From positions 1 to 45,527 of the forward strand of contig JADKIC010000030.1 in NCBI GenBank assembly GCA_016721435.1: a stretch of DNA of 45,527 nucleotides. Direction: 5' to 3'. Below are positions 16,963-28,200 of this stretch, in pieces. A program made the translations under genes and the position numbers. Position 1 is the first letter of the stretch, and the number at the start of each line of letters is the position of its first letter. This stretch comes from Bacteroidota bacterium (GTDB lineage Bacteria; Bacteroidota; Bacteroidia; AKYH767-A; OLB10). The notes beneath the pieces were generated by a model. The model saw nothing but the letters and a program-made list of their open reading frames with translations. It did not search any database and was not told the DNA's origin.

Positions 16963-17325
16963 ATGGATCAACTATCCCAAATTACGGACCTGAGCTATCT
17001 GCGCAGCCTCACCGGAGGAGCGAATGATAAAATGATAAAATACATTCGCATGTTTCTGACCGGCGCGCCAATCAGCATTCAGCAGATGGAATTATACACG
17101 ATGAGTAAGGATTGGTCGGGGCTGCGTCAAACGGCACATGCACTGAAACCACAGTTGGGTTATTTTGGCGCAAAAGGTTCAGAAGAACTGGTGAAAGACA
17201 TTGAAAAAATGGCCGGTGAGCAGTCTAATCTTGATCGTATTCCTGTACAAATTGAAAACTTCAAAAAACAATATGAAATCATCAGTGCTGAATTAGAGAA
17301 GGCACTTCGTGATTTAGGTAATTAA
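16963..17325 (+). CDS. Histidine phosphotransfer (Hpt) domain protein
   Basis: The 120-residue all-helical protein has phospho-accepting H59 in TAHALKPQLGYFGA, the hallmark of Hpt proteins that shuttle phosphate between receivers in multistep relays. It is cytoplasmic and has no other domain. It sits between the hybrid kinase (stop at 16838) and a broken response regulator (8 bases downstream), so the set reads as kinase, phosphotransfer and final receiver. The gene is intact and the ATG is the only reasonable start. Confidence 0.9.
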   Translation: MDQLSQITDLSYLRSLTGGANDKMIKYIRMFLTGAPISIQQMELYTMSKDWSGLRQTAHALKPQLGYFGAKGSEELVKDIEKMAGEQSNLDRIPVQIENFKKQYEIISAELEKALRDLGN

Positions 17326-17333
17326 TCCCGCCA

Positions 17334-17860
17334 TGGCACAGAAAACGCTTATTTATATCGTCGATGACGAACCTATGCAGCGCGAATTGCTCAAAGATAA
17401 TCTGGAGAAATGCCGGCTTATGAAATACATGCTTTCCACCGGAGAAGAATGTTTAGCTGCATCTCAGGTTAGAATTTCTCTATCGTTTTCCTCGACTACA
17501 ATTTAAATTCGCAAGTGCGGGACCATGGACGGATCGATATCCTTAAAGAACTAAAAAAATCAGGCGAAATTGAAGTGGTGATGATTTCCCAGATCAGATT
17601 AAGTGGCCGGAACACCAGGAATATGGTGCTTTTGACTATATTGTTAAAGGAAGTATTTTTAAGAGCGGAAAACCGTATTTAATATTTACCGCTATCATAA
17701 ATGGCAGGCGATGCCAGTCGCTATAAAAGCTGATGATATTTTTTTGGCGTAGGCATGCTCATTATGATTGCCGTTGTGTCATCCTTCAAACAAAAGGATT
17801 ATTCGTTCCAGTCCGAGTTGGTATTGATTCGCTGCCGGCTGTGAGCTACCGGCTACCGGC
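17334..17860 (+). pseudogene. Broken response regulator with a possible C-terminal membrane helix
   Basis: The ATG at 17334 starts MAQKTLIYIVDDEPMQRELL, a receiver N-terminus. Frame changes then give PAYEIHAFSTGEECLAA, FSIVFLDYNLN with the phospho-acceptor Asp, GRIDILKELKKSGEIEVVMIS and YGAFDYIVKG with the conserved Lys. Further frames suggest NIYRYHKWQAM and then GVGMLIMIAVV, which would be a hydrophobic helix after the receiver. At least four frame changes are needed. The right end is approximate. It is probably the terminal receiver of the Hpt relay, either dead or badly sequenced. Confidence 0.65.
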
Positions 17861-18010
17861 TTATTTTAAATTAGATGAAATTTTTTCTACATATTACAGA
17901 ACTTTCCTCTAAGTGGAGAGGAGTTGCTTCATAGCAAGCCAAAATTCCAACATTGGAAATAGTATTAAGCATTGAACCCACAGCTGGTAGCCGGAAGCCA
18001 GCGGCTTATT
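17831..18010. repeat. Imperfect inverted ACCGGCT-rich repeat
   Basis: GAGCTACCGGCTACCGGCTT (17843-17862) and the roughly complementary GGTAGCCGGAAGCC (17986-17999) face each other across about 120 bases. The same words recur at 33111-33142. Confidence 0.6.
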
Positions 18011-18036
18011 GTTGAAACCCTGCCGCGAAATTCAGC

Positions 18037-19063
18037 TTAATTTATAGAGTAATATAAATTAGCTATATAAATCAAAAGGATTACCATCGTATCCCAGGCG
18101 AGAAGATGCTTTTTACCAATGGATCTGTACGTGAGTCCAATAATTACTACAGCCGACATAAGTATTGCAGCAAACACAGATGTTAAATTACTTTCTGATG
18201 CATCTTTCAGTAAATGCCCCTTCGTATAAAACAGATCATCAATAAAGAGAATAAGGATATTAAAATATTATACCAAGAAGATTTCCAACGGCCATATCCA
18301 CTGCTCCAATTCTAAGTGCAGCAATTGAAACTGCAATTTCCAAAGAAGTTGAAATGGCCAGAAATAAGGTACCCACAAATGATTTTCCCAAACCGGTATG
18401 AACGGCAATTCCTTCAGCGAAATGAGGAAGAAACAAAGCTGCGCCAATGATAATCAGCGCAAATCCGGCGTATCTCCATGCGGCCTGGCTCAATGTTAAT
18501 TGTTCATGAGGTGTACAATTTCATCTTTCTTTGGCTGGCGACTGTTGTACTGAAAAATTATTCTTATGGAAAGCAAATAAACAACCATAAAAAGTATACT
18601 TGTTATTCCAATCCCCGGAGTTAAAATAAAATCGACAGGCAGGTACAAAGCTAATCCTGTCATAGTAAGTAAAATCAATCCAAAAGACGCTGCCAGCACA
18701 TGGCTTTGCGAAGCCTGTGAAAACAATGGTTTATTTTTAGGGGTGAAAGCATCTAATACTGAAAGAATGCCCAGGTTAAAAGCACAACTACCTAAAATAT
18801 CTCCTACTGCAAGATCAGCCGATTCTACAATTGCTACAGAGCTAATACCCACCATTAGTTCCGGTAAAGAGGTGATGCTTGCCATCAGAATTAAACCTAT
18901 CCAGGCCTTTCCAAATCCGGTGAGTTCTGCAATTATATCGCCATAATAGGATACTCGTTTCCCGGCAAAAAAATGATTGCCGCGCAATTATAAAGAGGAA
19001 ACTATCAGTAAACAAAGTTTTCAAGATTAAATATAAGAATTCCCACACCATTTTCTCACACAT
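18037..19063 (-). CDS. Calcium/sodium antiporter, CaCA family (frame breaks)
   Basis: The pieces read in order as MVWEFLYLILKTLFTDSFLF, then AGKRVSYYGDIIAELTGFG with alpha-repeat 1 SITSLPELMVGISS, a middle ending IVHLMNN, then the second half MSQAAWRYAGFALIIIGAAL with alpha-repeat 2 STSLEIAVSIAALR and GNLLG, and a C-terminal stretch of helices ending LLIYIANLYYSIN. This is a membrane exchanger with about ten helices, as in YrbG-type proteins. Breaks occur near 18975, 18490 and 18265. Alpha-repeat 2 lacks the Pro expected in S-L-P-E, a three-base loss. The start lies 3 bases after the NhaD stop, so the two form an operon. Cation choice is inferred. Confidence 0.8.
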
Positions 19064-19066
19064 TCA

Positions 19067-20331
19067 TTACATATTTAGTCCAACGTATACTAACGCACCC
19101 GCTGCATATCCAATCATTGCATAAAGACTAATTTTTCGAATGTACCAGATAAATGAAATTTTCTCCATACCCATGGCTGCTACTCCTGCTGCAGAACCGA
19201 TGATGAGAATGGCCGCCTGTTCTGCGCAATAGGCCATGTATTCCCAGAAAATCGTCCATGGGATAAGTAGCTAGATCATACATTCCCATACTTGCCGCTA
19301 CCAGCGGAACGTTATCTACAATGGCAGATAAAATCCAATACCTGTAATGATGAGCGTAAGATTCCCGATTTCATCATTCATCCATTGCGCCAAATGACCT
19401 AGAATATGGGTACTTTCCAATGCACCGATAGCAATTAAAATTCCGAGGAAGAACAATACACTGGGCGTGTCGATGCGTTGCAAGGCTTTCGATACAGAAT
19501 AGTATTCTTTTTGCTCATCTTCTTTCCTTCGGTGAATGAACTCCACTACGGCCCATAAAAATCCGAGACCAAATAAAATTCCCATATAGGGTGGGAGATG
19601 AGTAATCGTCTTAAAAACCGGTACAAAAACCAAAGCACCTATTCCCACAAAGAAAATAGTATTTCTTTCACGACGTGTAGTGATGGAGACTTCTTCCTCT
19701 GCAGTCACCACTTCCTCCACCTTCCCTTTCATCGTTCTGCCGGCAAAGTAGAGCGGAATAAGCAAACAAACAACGGGTGGTACAAAGAGATTCTGAATAA
19801 TTGCTGAGGCGCTCACCTGCCCGCCTATCCAAAGCATCGTTGTAGTTACATCCCCAATAGGCGACCAGGCACCGCCCGCATTGGCAGCGATCACAATCAT
19901 CCCTGCGAACATCATCCGGTCCTCCTGATTTCGTAAAATTTTCCGGACAAGAGAAACCATAACAATGGTGGTCGTCAGATTATCCAGTACTGCTGAAAGA
20001 AAAAAGGATATCATGCAGATGATCCACAGCAATTTTGCTTTATCACGCGTATGAATAGCAGAAGTAATAATCGTAAATCCATCATGGGCATCAACTAATT
20101 CAACGATGGTCATGGCGGCCAGAAGGAAGAAAATGATAGCTGCAGCCCCACTGAGATGATGTGACAACTCCTGCTCCACTAGCAATACATTGCCCGGACT
20201 CCATAAAATCCAGATGGTCCACACCAACACTCCCGTTAGCAAAGCTGATGCTGACTTATTGATTTTCAGTGGTGCTCTAAGGTAATCGCTGTATATCCCA
20301 GAATAAATATCGTAACAATAATCGCTTCCAT
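19067..20331 (-). CDS. nhaD: Na+/H+ antiporter, NhaD type (two frame breaks)
   Basis: The gene begins MEAIIVTIFILGYTAITLEH, loses one C near 20275, and continues as LKINKSASALLTGVLVW. The central part has the NhaD signatures LDNLTTTIVMVSLVRK, AANAGGAWSPIGDVTTTMLW and GALESTHILGHLAQW. Near 19325 the frame changes again to LSAIVDNVPLVAASMGMYDL and the C-terminus runs to WYIRKISLYAMIGYAAGALVYVGLNM. These match the ion-transporter superfamily member NhaD, which exchanges Na+ (or Li+) for H+ in the inner membrane. Total length is about 421 residues, normal for the family. The CaCA antiporter follows in the same unit. Confidence 0.9.
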
Positions 20332-20406
20332 AATGACTGCAAAATAAATAATTTCAATCGTATGAGGGCGTTACCCGGAGGAATATCTCACCAAATGTGA
20401 AATGAT

Positions 20407-20436
20407 TTGCTATTTGTAAAATAATTTCTATGTTTG
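20407..20436 (+). promoter_or_regulatory. Promoter of the NSS transporter gene
   Basis: TTG (20407-20409), a 19-base gap and TATGTTTG (20429-20436) match the Bacteroidota consensus fully. The start at 20458 is 22 bases downstream; the earlier ATG at 20434 lies within the element and is rejected. Confidence 0.7.
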
Positions 20437-20457
20437 AAGAAATATGAACGGATCTAT

Positions 20458-22043
20458 ATGAGCAATAAAGAAAACTGGGGCTCACGTGTTGGACTCATCT
20501 TAGCCATGGCGGGGAATGCTGTCGGGCTGGGTAATTTCCTGCGTTTCCCTGTTCAGGCTATCCAAAATGGCGGTGGCGCATTCATCATTCCCTATCTGGT
20601 TTGTTTTCTCGTGATGGGGATACCTTTATTATTTATAGAGTGGTCGATGGGGCGATTCGGAGGGAGACATGGTCACCATAGCACTCCATTTATTCTTGAT
20701 TCGATGGATCCGAAAAGGGTCATCTGGAAGTACATTGGCGTTTTTGGAATTTTTACCAACTTAGCCGTTGCTGCTTATTATTGTTATCTTGAATCCTGGA
20801 CATTGGCCTATATCTGGCATTCTATAAGTGGATCTTTTAGCGGACAAACATCTGCACAAATTGCATCCTTTTTTGATAATTATGTTAATTTACAAGGAGG
20901 AGGATTTGAGCCTGTTATAGTATGGTTATTTTGTCTGGCATTGAATACATGGATTCTGTCGAAGGGACTCAGTGGTGGTGTGGAGAAAGTAGCTAAAATC
21001 GGAATGCCACTATTAATCCTCTTTGGAATTTTATTGGCCATCAAAGGAGTAACAATTAAAGCAGGAGAGCAGGGTGCCATTTTCGACGGAACTGTTGGAC
21101 TAAATTTCCTTTGGACACCTAATTTTGATTCGATATGGTCGGCGAAAGTTTGGTTGGCGGCAGCGGGACAAATATTTTTTACACTATCTGTTGGTATGGG
21201 ATCTATACAATGCTATGCGTCTTATGTAAAATCTAAAGATGATATTGCATTGAATGCGATGAGCGCAGGCTGGATGAATGAATTTGTGGAAGTAGTATTG
21301 GGTAGCTCAATCCTGATTCCTATTGCAATCGGCTATCTGGGCATTGACAAAGTAGTGGAGATGACACAATCCGGCGGACTTGGTTTAGGTTTCCGAACTC
21401 TTCCTTATCTCTTTCAGCAATGGGGAGATACATTGGCTGCTGTGGCCGGTGTGTTTTGGTTCGGATTATTATTCTTTGCCGGTATCACTTCTTCCCTCGC
21501 GATGGGAACGCCATGTATGGGATTTTTAATGGACGAATTCGGATGGAAGAGAGCGCTCAGCATGGACATTTGGTCTCGCCATTCTTATTTTAGGCTTACC
21601 CACCGTATTATTCTTTAACCACGGCGTCTTTGATGAATACGATTACTGGGCGGGAACCGTTTCGCTCGTCGTCTTTGCCCTGGCAGAAATTATTCTCTTT
21701 GCATGGGTATTCGGTATGGATAAGGGGTGGAAGGAGATCAATATGGGTGCAGATATAAAAGTGCCTCCCTGTCTTCCGTTTCATCATTCAGTTTATTACG
21801 CCATTGATTTTAGGATGGGTTTTCATTGCCAGCTTGCCGGATATATGGAACAAGATTAATAATACAGCACTTAAAGCAGAATTAGCCTTGTCGACAGATC
21901 CGGTACGAATAGATGCCATCAATGAACAAATGGCCTATTTAAATGGAAGTCGGGTATTATTATTGGGCATATTCGTAGCCGTTAGTTATCTTGTTTACAT
22001 TGCCTACAAAAAACGCTTAAAAGAAGGGAGGAAAACCGTATGA
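20458..22043 (+). CDS. Sodium:neurotransmitter symporter (NSS) family transporter (two frame breaks)
   Basis: The N-terminus NWGSRVGLILAMAGNAVGLGNFLRFP is the NSS helix 1 with the unwound substrate/Na+ site, as in LeuT and MetP. Eleven or twelve membrane helices follow. The first frame runs to about 21550; then WTFGLAILILGLPTVLFFNHG continues to KEINMGADIKVP, and after another change near 21770 FRFIIQFITPLILGWVFIA runs to the C-terminus KRLKEGRKTV. Such proteins import amino acids with Na+; the substrate here is unknown. The stop overlaps the start of a MetS-like small subunit gene, which points to an amino-acid importer of the MetP type. Confidence 0.9.
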
Positions 22044-22168
22044 ACGCAGATGCAATTCTAATGATGGTAGGAGCAGAAAGTATCATCACAGCTGTGACAG
22101 TTTATTTCTTCTGGCGCGTGCTCACTATGCCCAAGAAGAAAGAGCCGGATTCCTATTCTGATAATTAG
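22040..22168 (+). CDS. MetS-like small subunit of the NSS transporter
   Basis: This 42-residue frame starts at an ATG overlapping the transporter stop (ATGA). It has one membrane helix (about 8-27, ILMMVGAESIITAVTVYFFW), a basic turn and a charged tail ending SYSDN. Small proteins of this size and layout follow NSS genes in many bacteria; in Corynebacterium the MetS partner is required for MetP methionine/alanine uptake. Assignment rests on size, helix, overlap and neighbour rather than on a database match. Confidence 0.7.
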   Translation: MNADAILMMVGAESIITAVTVYFFWRVLTMPKKKEPDSYSDN

Positions 22169-22182
22169 TTTATAATTCAGTT

Positions 22183-22221
22183 AAGCGCAGCGTAACGATT
22201 ACGTTGCAAACGCTTGCGCTT
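22183..22221. terminator. Imperfect hairpin between convergent genes
   Basis: AAGCGCA/TGCGCTT, GCGT/ACGC and AACG/CGTT pair in nested order with small bulges. It lies between the transporter unit and the TonB receptor, which converge. There is no strong T-run, so termination is only likely. Confidence 0.45.
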
Positions 22222-22254
22222 GATTATCATTGGTACTTTTAAACATAAAATTTT

Positions 22255-24461
22255 TCAGAACTGAAATCTCAACGTCCCGAACACATTTCTTCCCGGCGCA
22301 TTGATCCCACTGGCAAAGGTCCGGTATTGTGTATCGAAGATATTATCCTACACCTGCCTGAATCGTTATCAAGTTATGTAACCGATAACAACCGCAGATT
22401 TATGGTAAACCAGGCCGGCACACCTTTCGGAGTAGCATACTGCAAATTATCCTCTCCACTGTTAGAATAATCTTTCAGTCTTTTCCAGCCGTTGTAATTG
22501 ACATAAAAATCGGAGCTGAATTTGTTAAAAGTATAATTGATACCAAGGCGCATAACGAATGGAGGAATATGATCCAGCGGCACATCAGCACTATCTGTTT
22601 TCACCCGGCCATAAGTATAACTTGCACTCAGGCTCAACAGTAAATCTTCCATCAAGCGTGTACGGAAACTTGTCGAGAAACCATAGATGAAAGCTTTGTC
22701 CCGGTTCTGATTGGCGAGTACGCGGCTCAACACACCGTCATACACAATCGAATCTTTCCCCTGATAACTGAACACATCGGTGACAATCGCGTCAAAAAAT
22801 CCGGTGTAGTAAAGTGTATTCTCCCAACTCGTTTTCCCATTATAGATTTTAGTGATACCTATTTCACCGGTAATGGTTTTCTCAGGTTCAATATCTTCAT
22901 TCGGTACAACTACAGTACCCTGTGCCGTTTCAAATATTTTCGATAAGTCGTCTACGTTAGGAACCCGGAAGCCTGAACTCAACAATACTGAGAACTTCAA
23001 ATCATCATTGGGGATATGTATCAATCCGATACTACCCGAGTACACCACATTGTTCTGACTGACTTCACTGAATGGAAATTTAAAAAAAGAAGTATCCACG
23101 AAGGTCGATTTCAGTTGACTCATGCCCACACGTACTCCATCATTTAAGGTGAGGTGTGGATTGATTTTCCAGCTATGTGAGAGATAAACCGCAGCATTGC
23201 TCATGGTATTGTCACCATCCGGATAACGGGTATCCAGTGCCGAAGTTTCTCCGGTTTCGATATTTTCTTCTTCAGCGGTAGATGTTAATGTGTTGTACTG
23301 TGCATCTACACCCACCTGCAACACCTGATTCCCTGCGATATGTTTCAGATCGAAATTTAGTCCCGCTATTCCCACTTCCTCCACTCGATGCTGTAGACCG
23401 TTACGACCAAACCTGCGTTGATGACGACTTTCTTCTACCGCCTGATAATTCAACCCGGCATGGATATATTGAAAAAAACCGATTCCATTATTCACATTCA
23501 AATCATACGCTACCATCATACGTTCACCAGGACCATAATACCATTCTGCATTTCGCAATCCATTTCCATCGGGATCTGTTAAACGATCGTAACGCGGCAC
23601 ATCGGTGGTATTTGAATACTGAATGTTCAGACCATGTGTCACCTTATCGTTTTGTTTAAATGCAAACTTCTGTACCAGATCATACTGACTATAGCCGCTT
23701 TGCACTTGCAGATAACGATCGTCATTTTTCAGCAGTGAATCGACACCATTTATTCGGTCTACATAAAATGGACGTACACCGACCTCCTTATCATAAAAAG
23801 GATTCTGATTTTCTCCTCCACGCAAATCACCGAAGGAAGAATAAGTGAAGGAGGTAAAGGAGGCAAATTTTTGTCCGCCGATATTTACATCCACATGTCC
23901 GGTAAATTCATCATTGGCCGTACCAAAACGAGTAAAGGCATTCACTTTCAGATGTTGCTTGCTTCCCTCTGCTGCAAACACCGGACGTTGCGTATACATA
24001 TGAATCACACCTCCCAATGCATCACTGCCATACATCGTAGAAGAAGGACCGAACAGTACTTCTACTCTATCCAAACTATTATTGTCAAGAGAAAGGATAT
24101 TTTGAAGATGTCCGCTGCGGTAAATCAGATTATTCAACCGCACACCATCTACTACAATCAGGATACGGCTGGCTTCAAATCCTCTCAACACAGGAGAGCC
24201 GCCTCCCATTTGGCTACGTTGCACAAATATGCCCGCGGTATTGGAGAGAAGGTCGGCTGTGGTTTGAGATTGAGCTGCTCTGATCTCCTTCGCTGTCATC
24301 AATTGCACCTGCTGCGAAACGGTTTTTCGTGTTTCTTCTCCTTTAGAGGCTGAGATAATCACCTCATTCAGCGAATTGATGCTGGAATCGGGAGAGGTGG
24401 TCTGGCTAAAAGAGAGATGAGTATATAACACTGCTACTACAAGCAGTACTTGTTGTTTCAT
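22255..24461 (-). CDS. TonB-dependent outer-membrane receptor (C-terminal frame break)
   Basis: MKQQVLLVVAVLYTHLSFSQ is a signal peptide. A plug domain follows (about 30-150) with NEVIISASKGEE, LLSNTAGIFVQRSQ, GGGSPVLRGFEASRILIVVDG and YGSDALGGVIH. The 22-strand barrel includes SGFRVPNVDDLSKIFE and EDIEPEKTITGEIG. The frame breaks around 22350-22380; the true end reads DNIFDTQYRTFASGINAPGR and finishes LRFQF, an outer-membrane barrel signature, with the stop at 22255. The protein is about 735 residues and lacks the carboxypeptidase-like N-terminal domain of SusC. It resembles heme, cobalamin or siderophore receptors, but the ligand cannot be told from sequence alone. Confidence 0.9.
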
Positions 24462-24559
24462 AAGATTATTTTAAGGTAAGATAAACGGATGCCGGGATCA
24501 CTAAATGCAGTTCACAACCACATCCAAAGCCCGAAATAATAAGCCATTGATATACTTAA

Positions 24560-24976
24560 TCAACAAAACGACCGCTCAGGGGGGGGAGCAAAAACAACAT
24601 GTATTCCAAATGTTAACTTAACATCATCATTGGATGAAGAACTATTCATTAATGTTAAAACCTCAGGAACGATCCCCGAAAAAGTGATCTGATCATAAAA
24701 TACCGTCAATAATTTATTCAATAATTGTGGGTAGGGTAAATGTTTATCCGAGCTATTACAGATCAATTTTCGAATTTCGACTAAAATATTCTCTTCTTCT
24801 TCATCATGAATGGCCAGGAGTTCTATTGATTCTTCCTGCATGACAACCGACTTAATATCATACATCTTCCGATCCAGGCAAATTTCAAAATGATTTACTT
24901 TAGAGGCATAATACACTTCTTTTGTCAAAATTAATTTTTCAAGTCGATCATCATTCCCACTCAGTGCACTTAGCAT
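24560..24976 (-). CDS. Small hypothetical protein near the TonB receptor, N-terminus uncertain
   Basis: From the ATG at 24976 the frame gives 138 residues, rich in Glu and Ile, with no clear domain. Upstream in this frame the sequence reads FPVVAAGFPAGGLLFIYCV without an ATG, while another frame from about 25080 gives LKRTLSVFLLLLLAF. Together they look like one N-terminal membrane or signal segment split by a frame error, so the true start is probably near 25081 (TTG). The C-terminus crosses a run of seven C and is also doubtful. It lies 98 bases upstream of the TonB receptor on the same strand and may be co-transcribed. I do not recognise the family. Confidence 0.5.
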   Translation of the reverse strand: MLSALSGNDDRLEKLILTKEVYYASKVNHFEICLDRKMYDIKSVVMQEESIELLAIHDEEEENILVEIRKLICNSSDKHLPYPQLLNKLLTVFYDQITFSGIVPEVLTLMNSSSSNDDVKLTFGIHVVFAPPPERSFC

Positions 24977-25274
24977 TCTATGTTGGATATAATGCTGCTG
25001 AACGCAATAGATAAATAATAATCCTCCGGCCGGAAAGCCAGCAGCAACAACAGGAAAACAGATAATGTACGTTTCAAGTAATTTATTTTCAATTATTTCA
25101 TGGGTATGCGAAAATCAATGTATACAAATGTACTTTTTATCTAAACACAAAATTCAATTCGCCTTTCCGGAATTGAATTTTCTGATCCTATGTTGTGAAT
25201 AATTTTCATTTTTTATTTCTGAATTTAAAACACAATACCCATACCTTAGCGGGCATACACCACAAAAAACTACT

Positions 25275-28200
25275 ATGAAAAAAATACTTCTGTTTTCATT
25301 ACTTCTTATATTACCCTGTCTGACAATTGCTCAGCTCACGGTTCAACCGGCATTATTAAAGGATCCGGCCTTACCCAATTGGGCAAAGGAGATGTACAGT
25401 CCCAACCCGAATGTGTATGTAGTTGAAAAACTATATACCGCATTTTATGGGGCGCATCCCTTTGAAAAAACCAGACATACCAGTTACTATAAACACTGGA
25501 AAAAATTTGTTCAGCCTTTTGTTAAGGAAGACGGTACTATTCATATTCCTGATGCTAACGAAAAAAGTTCACTGAAGCATGCCCGTGCAGCGTTTAAAAA
25601 TCCGGGAACTCTGGCAGGCGGTCCCTGGTCATTTGCGGGTCCGGAGAAGCAGTACAACATTCGCTTTAACCCCGGTGATTCTATAGTTCAGATTTCCTGG
25701 CAAGCGAATGTTTATTGCATCGATCAAAGCATGAGTAATCCGAATGTATTGTATGCGGGATGTGAAAACGGAGGGATTTATAAGTCCATTGACAAAGGAT
25801 TAACATGGCAATATAAATCTTTACAGGAAGACATGACCTCTGTCACAGCCATTGCTGTTCACCCCACCGATGAAAATGATGTCATTGCCTGCTCTGATTA
25901 TGTCACGTACAGATCTCTTGATGGTGGTACTACCTGGAATGTCATCAATAATTTGAACAATCAGATTGTTTGGCAGTTTCAACATAATCCTGACAATCCC
26001 CTCATCGTTTTTGCCGCAACATCCAATGGACTGGAGCGCTCTCAGGATGGAGGAAATACATGGGCGAATGTTGTTCCGGGCGGATGTATGTCGCTAGAAC
26101 ATAAACCCGGATCAAGCGATGTCGTGTATGCCTTGATTCATGATGCGGTGACCAATATTTCCTACGTGCATAAATCCATTGATAGTGGATTAACATTTAC
26201 GATCAAGCCCAACGGATGGTTCACTATTCCTCCTGCTGATTCGGGATTGATAGAAAGTCTGGGAGGAAGAATTGCTGTTACTGAAGCTGATCCAAATAGA
26301 GTATATGTGCTATTAGTTGGGGAAAGTCAGTCCACCGCTTCACTTACGTTGAATGGACAGATTGGCATTTACCGCAGTGATGACAGTGGTGAAAACTGGA
26401 CACATCCTCATAATCTCATTGGCGCACCTTATAACGCTGCCACACATCCGAACATGATGACTTTTTTCAGGCGACAATAGTACTTACAGTCAGATTTATT
26501 ATAATACAGCATTGGCGGTTTCGCAACTCGATGCAGACCGCATCATCATTGGAGGAATGAGCATGTGGCGCAGTGATGATGGCGGTATCAATTATCAGCC
26601 GGTGGGTGGATATATTGGTTCTGTACCACGTATTCATCCGGATGCACAGGAATTCAAAATCTATAAAACATCACCCACAACCGAAGAATTCTGGTTCGCT
26701 ACCGATGGAGGCATCAACTACTCTACTGATTTTGTCTCGACACATGAATCACGCTGCGTAGGAATTTACGGAAGTGCATTCTGGGGATATGATCAGGGAT
26801 GGAACGATGATATCAGAGTAGGTGGACGTTATCACAATGGAAATGCCGGTCGACGCGATGGATTTCCTGCAGGAGAATTTATTGCACTGGGTGGAGGAGA
26901 AGCACCCACCGGGTATGTCAACCCCAGCGATGAAAAGAAAACGTATTTCAGTGATATCGATGGCATCGTTATTCCTGATACCATGAATGGTCTGGCGAAG
27001 AGATTTTCTGCCGATGTCTTCCCGAATGAAAGTTACGCTGATAATTCCAGCTCAAGGGTTATGTTTGATTGGGATTATTGGAATGTGGCTTACATGGGCA
27101 GTGAGAATAAAATTTATAAGAGCTATAATGGCGGAGGTTTCTATTCCATCCTGAACACCTTTGGCACCAGCATTGGCGATAAAGTGTTGTGGATAGAACA
27201 AAGCAGAAGCAATACCGATGTGATCTATGTTCAACAGGTTGTTAGTTTGGAAAGTAAAATCTGGAAAACTACGGACAGGGGTTTAACCTGGAATCAGATA
27301 ACACTTCCACAAAACAGAAGAGAGATGAACTTTACGGTCAGCTATAACAATGCGGATGAGTTATGGATTAGTTATCCCAAAGGAGCAAATGGTGACAAAG
27401 TATATCATACCATTGATGGCGGTATAACCTGGACAAACATCACCACGGCCTTGCTGGATGACCTGGAGATTGAAGCAATGGTGCATCAGTATGGTACGGA
27501 CGGCGGAGTTTACCTGGGAACTTATCATGGTCCGGTTTTATACAGAAATAACACAATGACCGACTGGGATATACAGGGTACCGATTTACCGTACATCTCC
27601 TATCCCTTACGTTTAGTTCCCTTTTACCGCGACAACAAACTGCGCTTAGCGACCTGGCATTTGGGGATCTGGGAAAATGATCTCTACGAACCGGCTGCCT
27701 TAATTGCAGATTTCTCCTCTAACTACGAAGCCTTTTATTGTCCGGGTGATACCATGAAATTCATTCCAAGAAGTGTTGCTTCAGCAGCAGCCACATATCA
27801 ATGGATATTTCCCGGTGGAAATCCGGCTTCTTCTACACAGATGTATCCCTATACGGTATATGCATCCGGAGGCAGTTATGATGTCACCTTAATCGTAACG
27901 GATGGAGCTAACGTTGATACCATAACGAAAACGAACTTCATCACCAATATTCCGAACAGCACTATCCCGGTTTCGGAAACCTTTGAAACAGGATCCGTTC
28001 CTTACGACTGGAAACTAAAAGGACAGGCATCAGGATTCACCAATTGGAAAGTCATTAACAACAATGGCGGGTTCGGACAAAGCAGCGGTTGCCTGCAAAA
28101 CGACAACTGGCGTTACGATGCCAGCGGTGCACATGACGCGGTATGGACAGCAAAATATGATTTCACTACTATCGCGAATGCCAGTCTTACTTTTGATGTG

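Noticed and set aside
20434..20457. Earlier ATG for the NSS transporter
   Set aside because: It falls inside the -7 promoter element, and the conserved N-terminus begins just after 20458.
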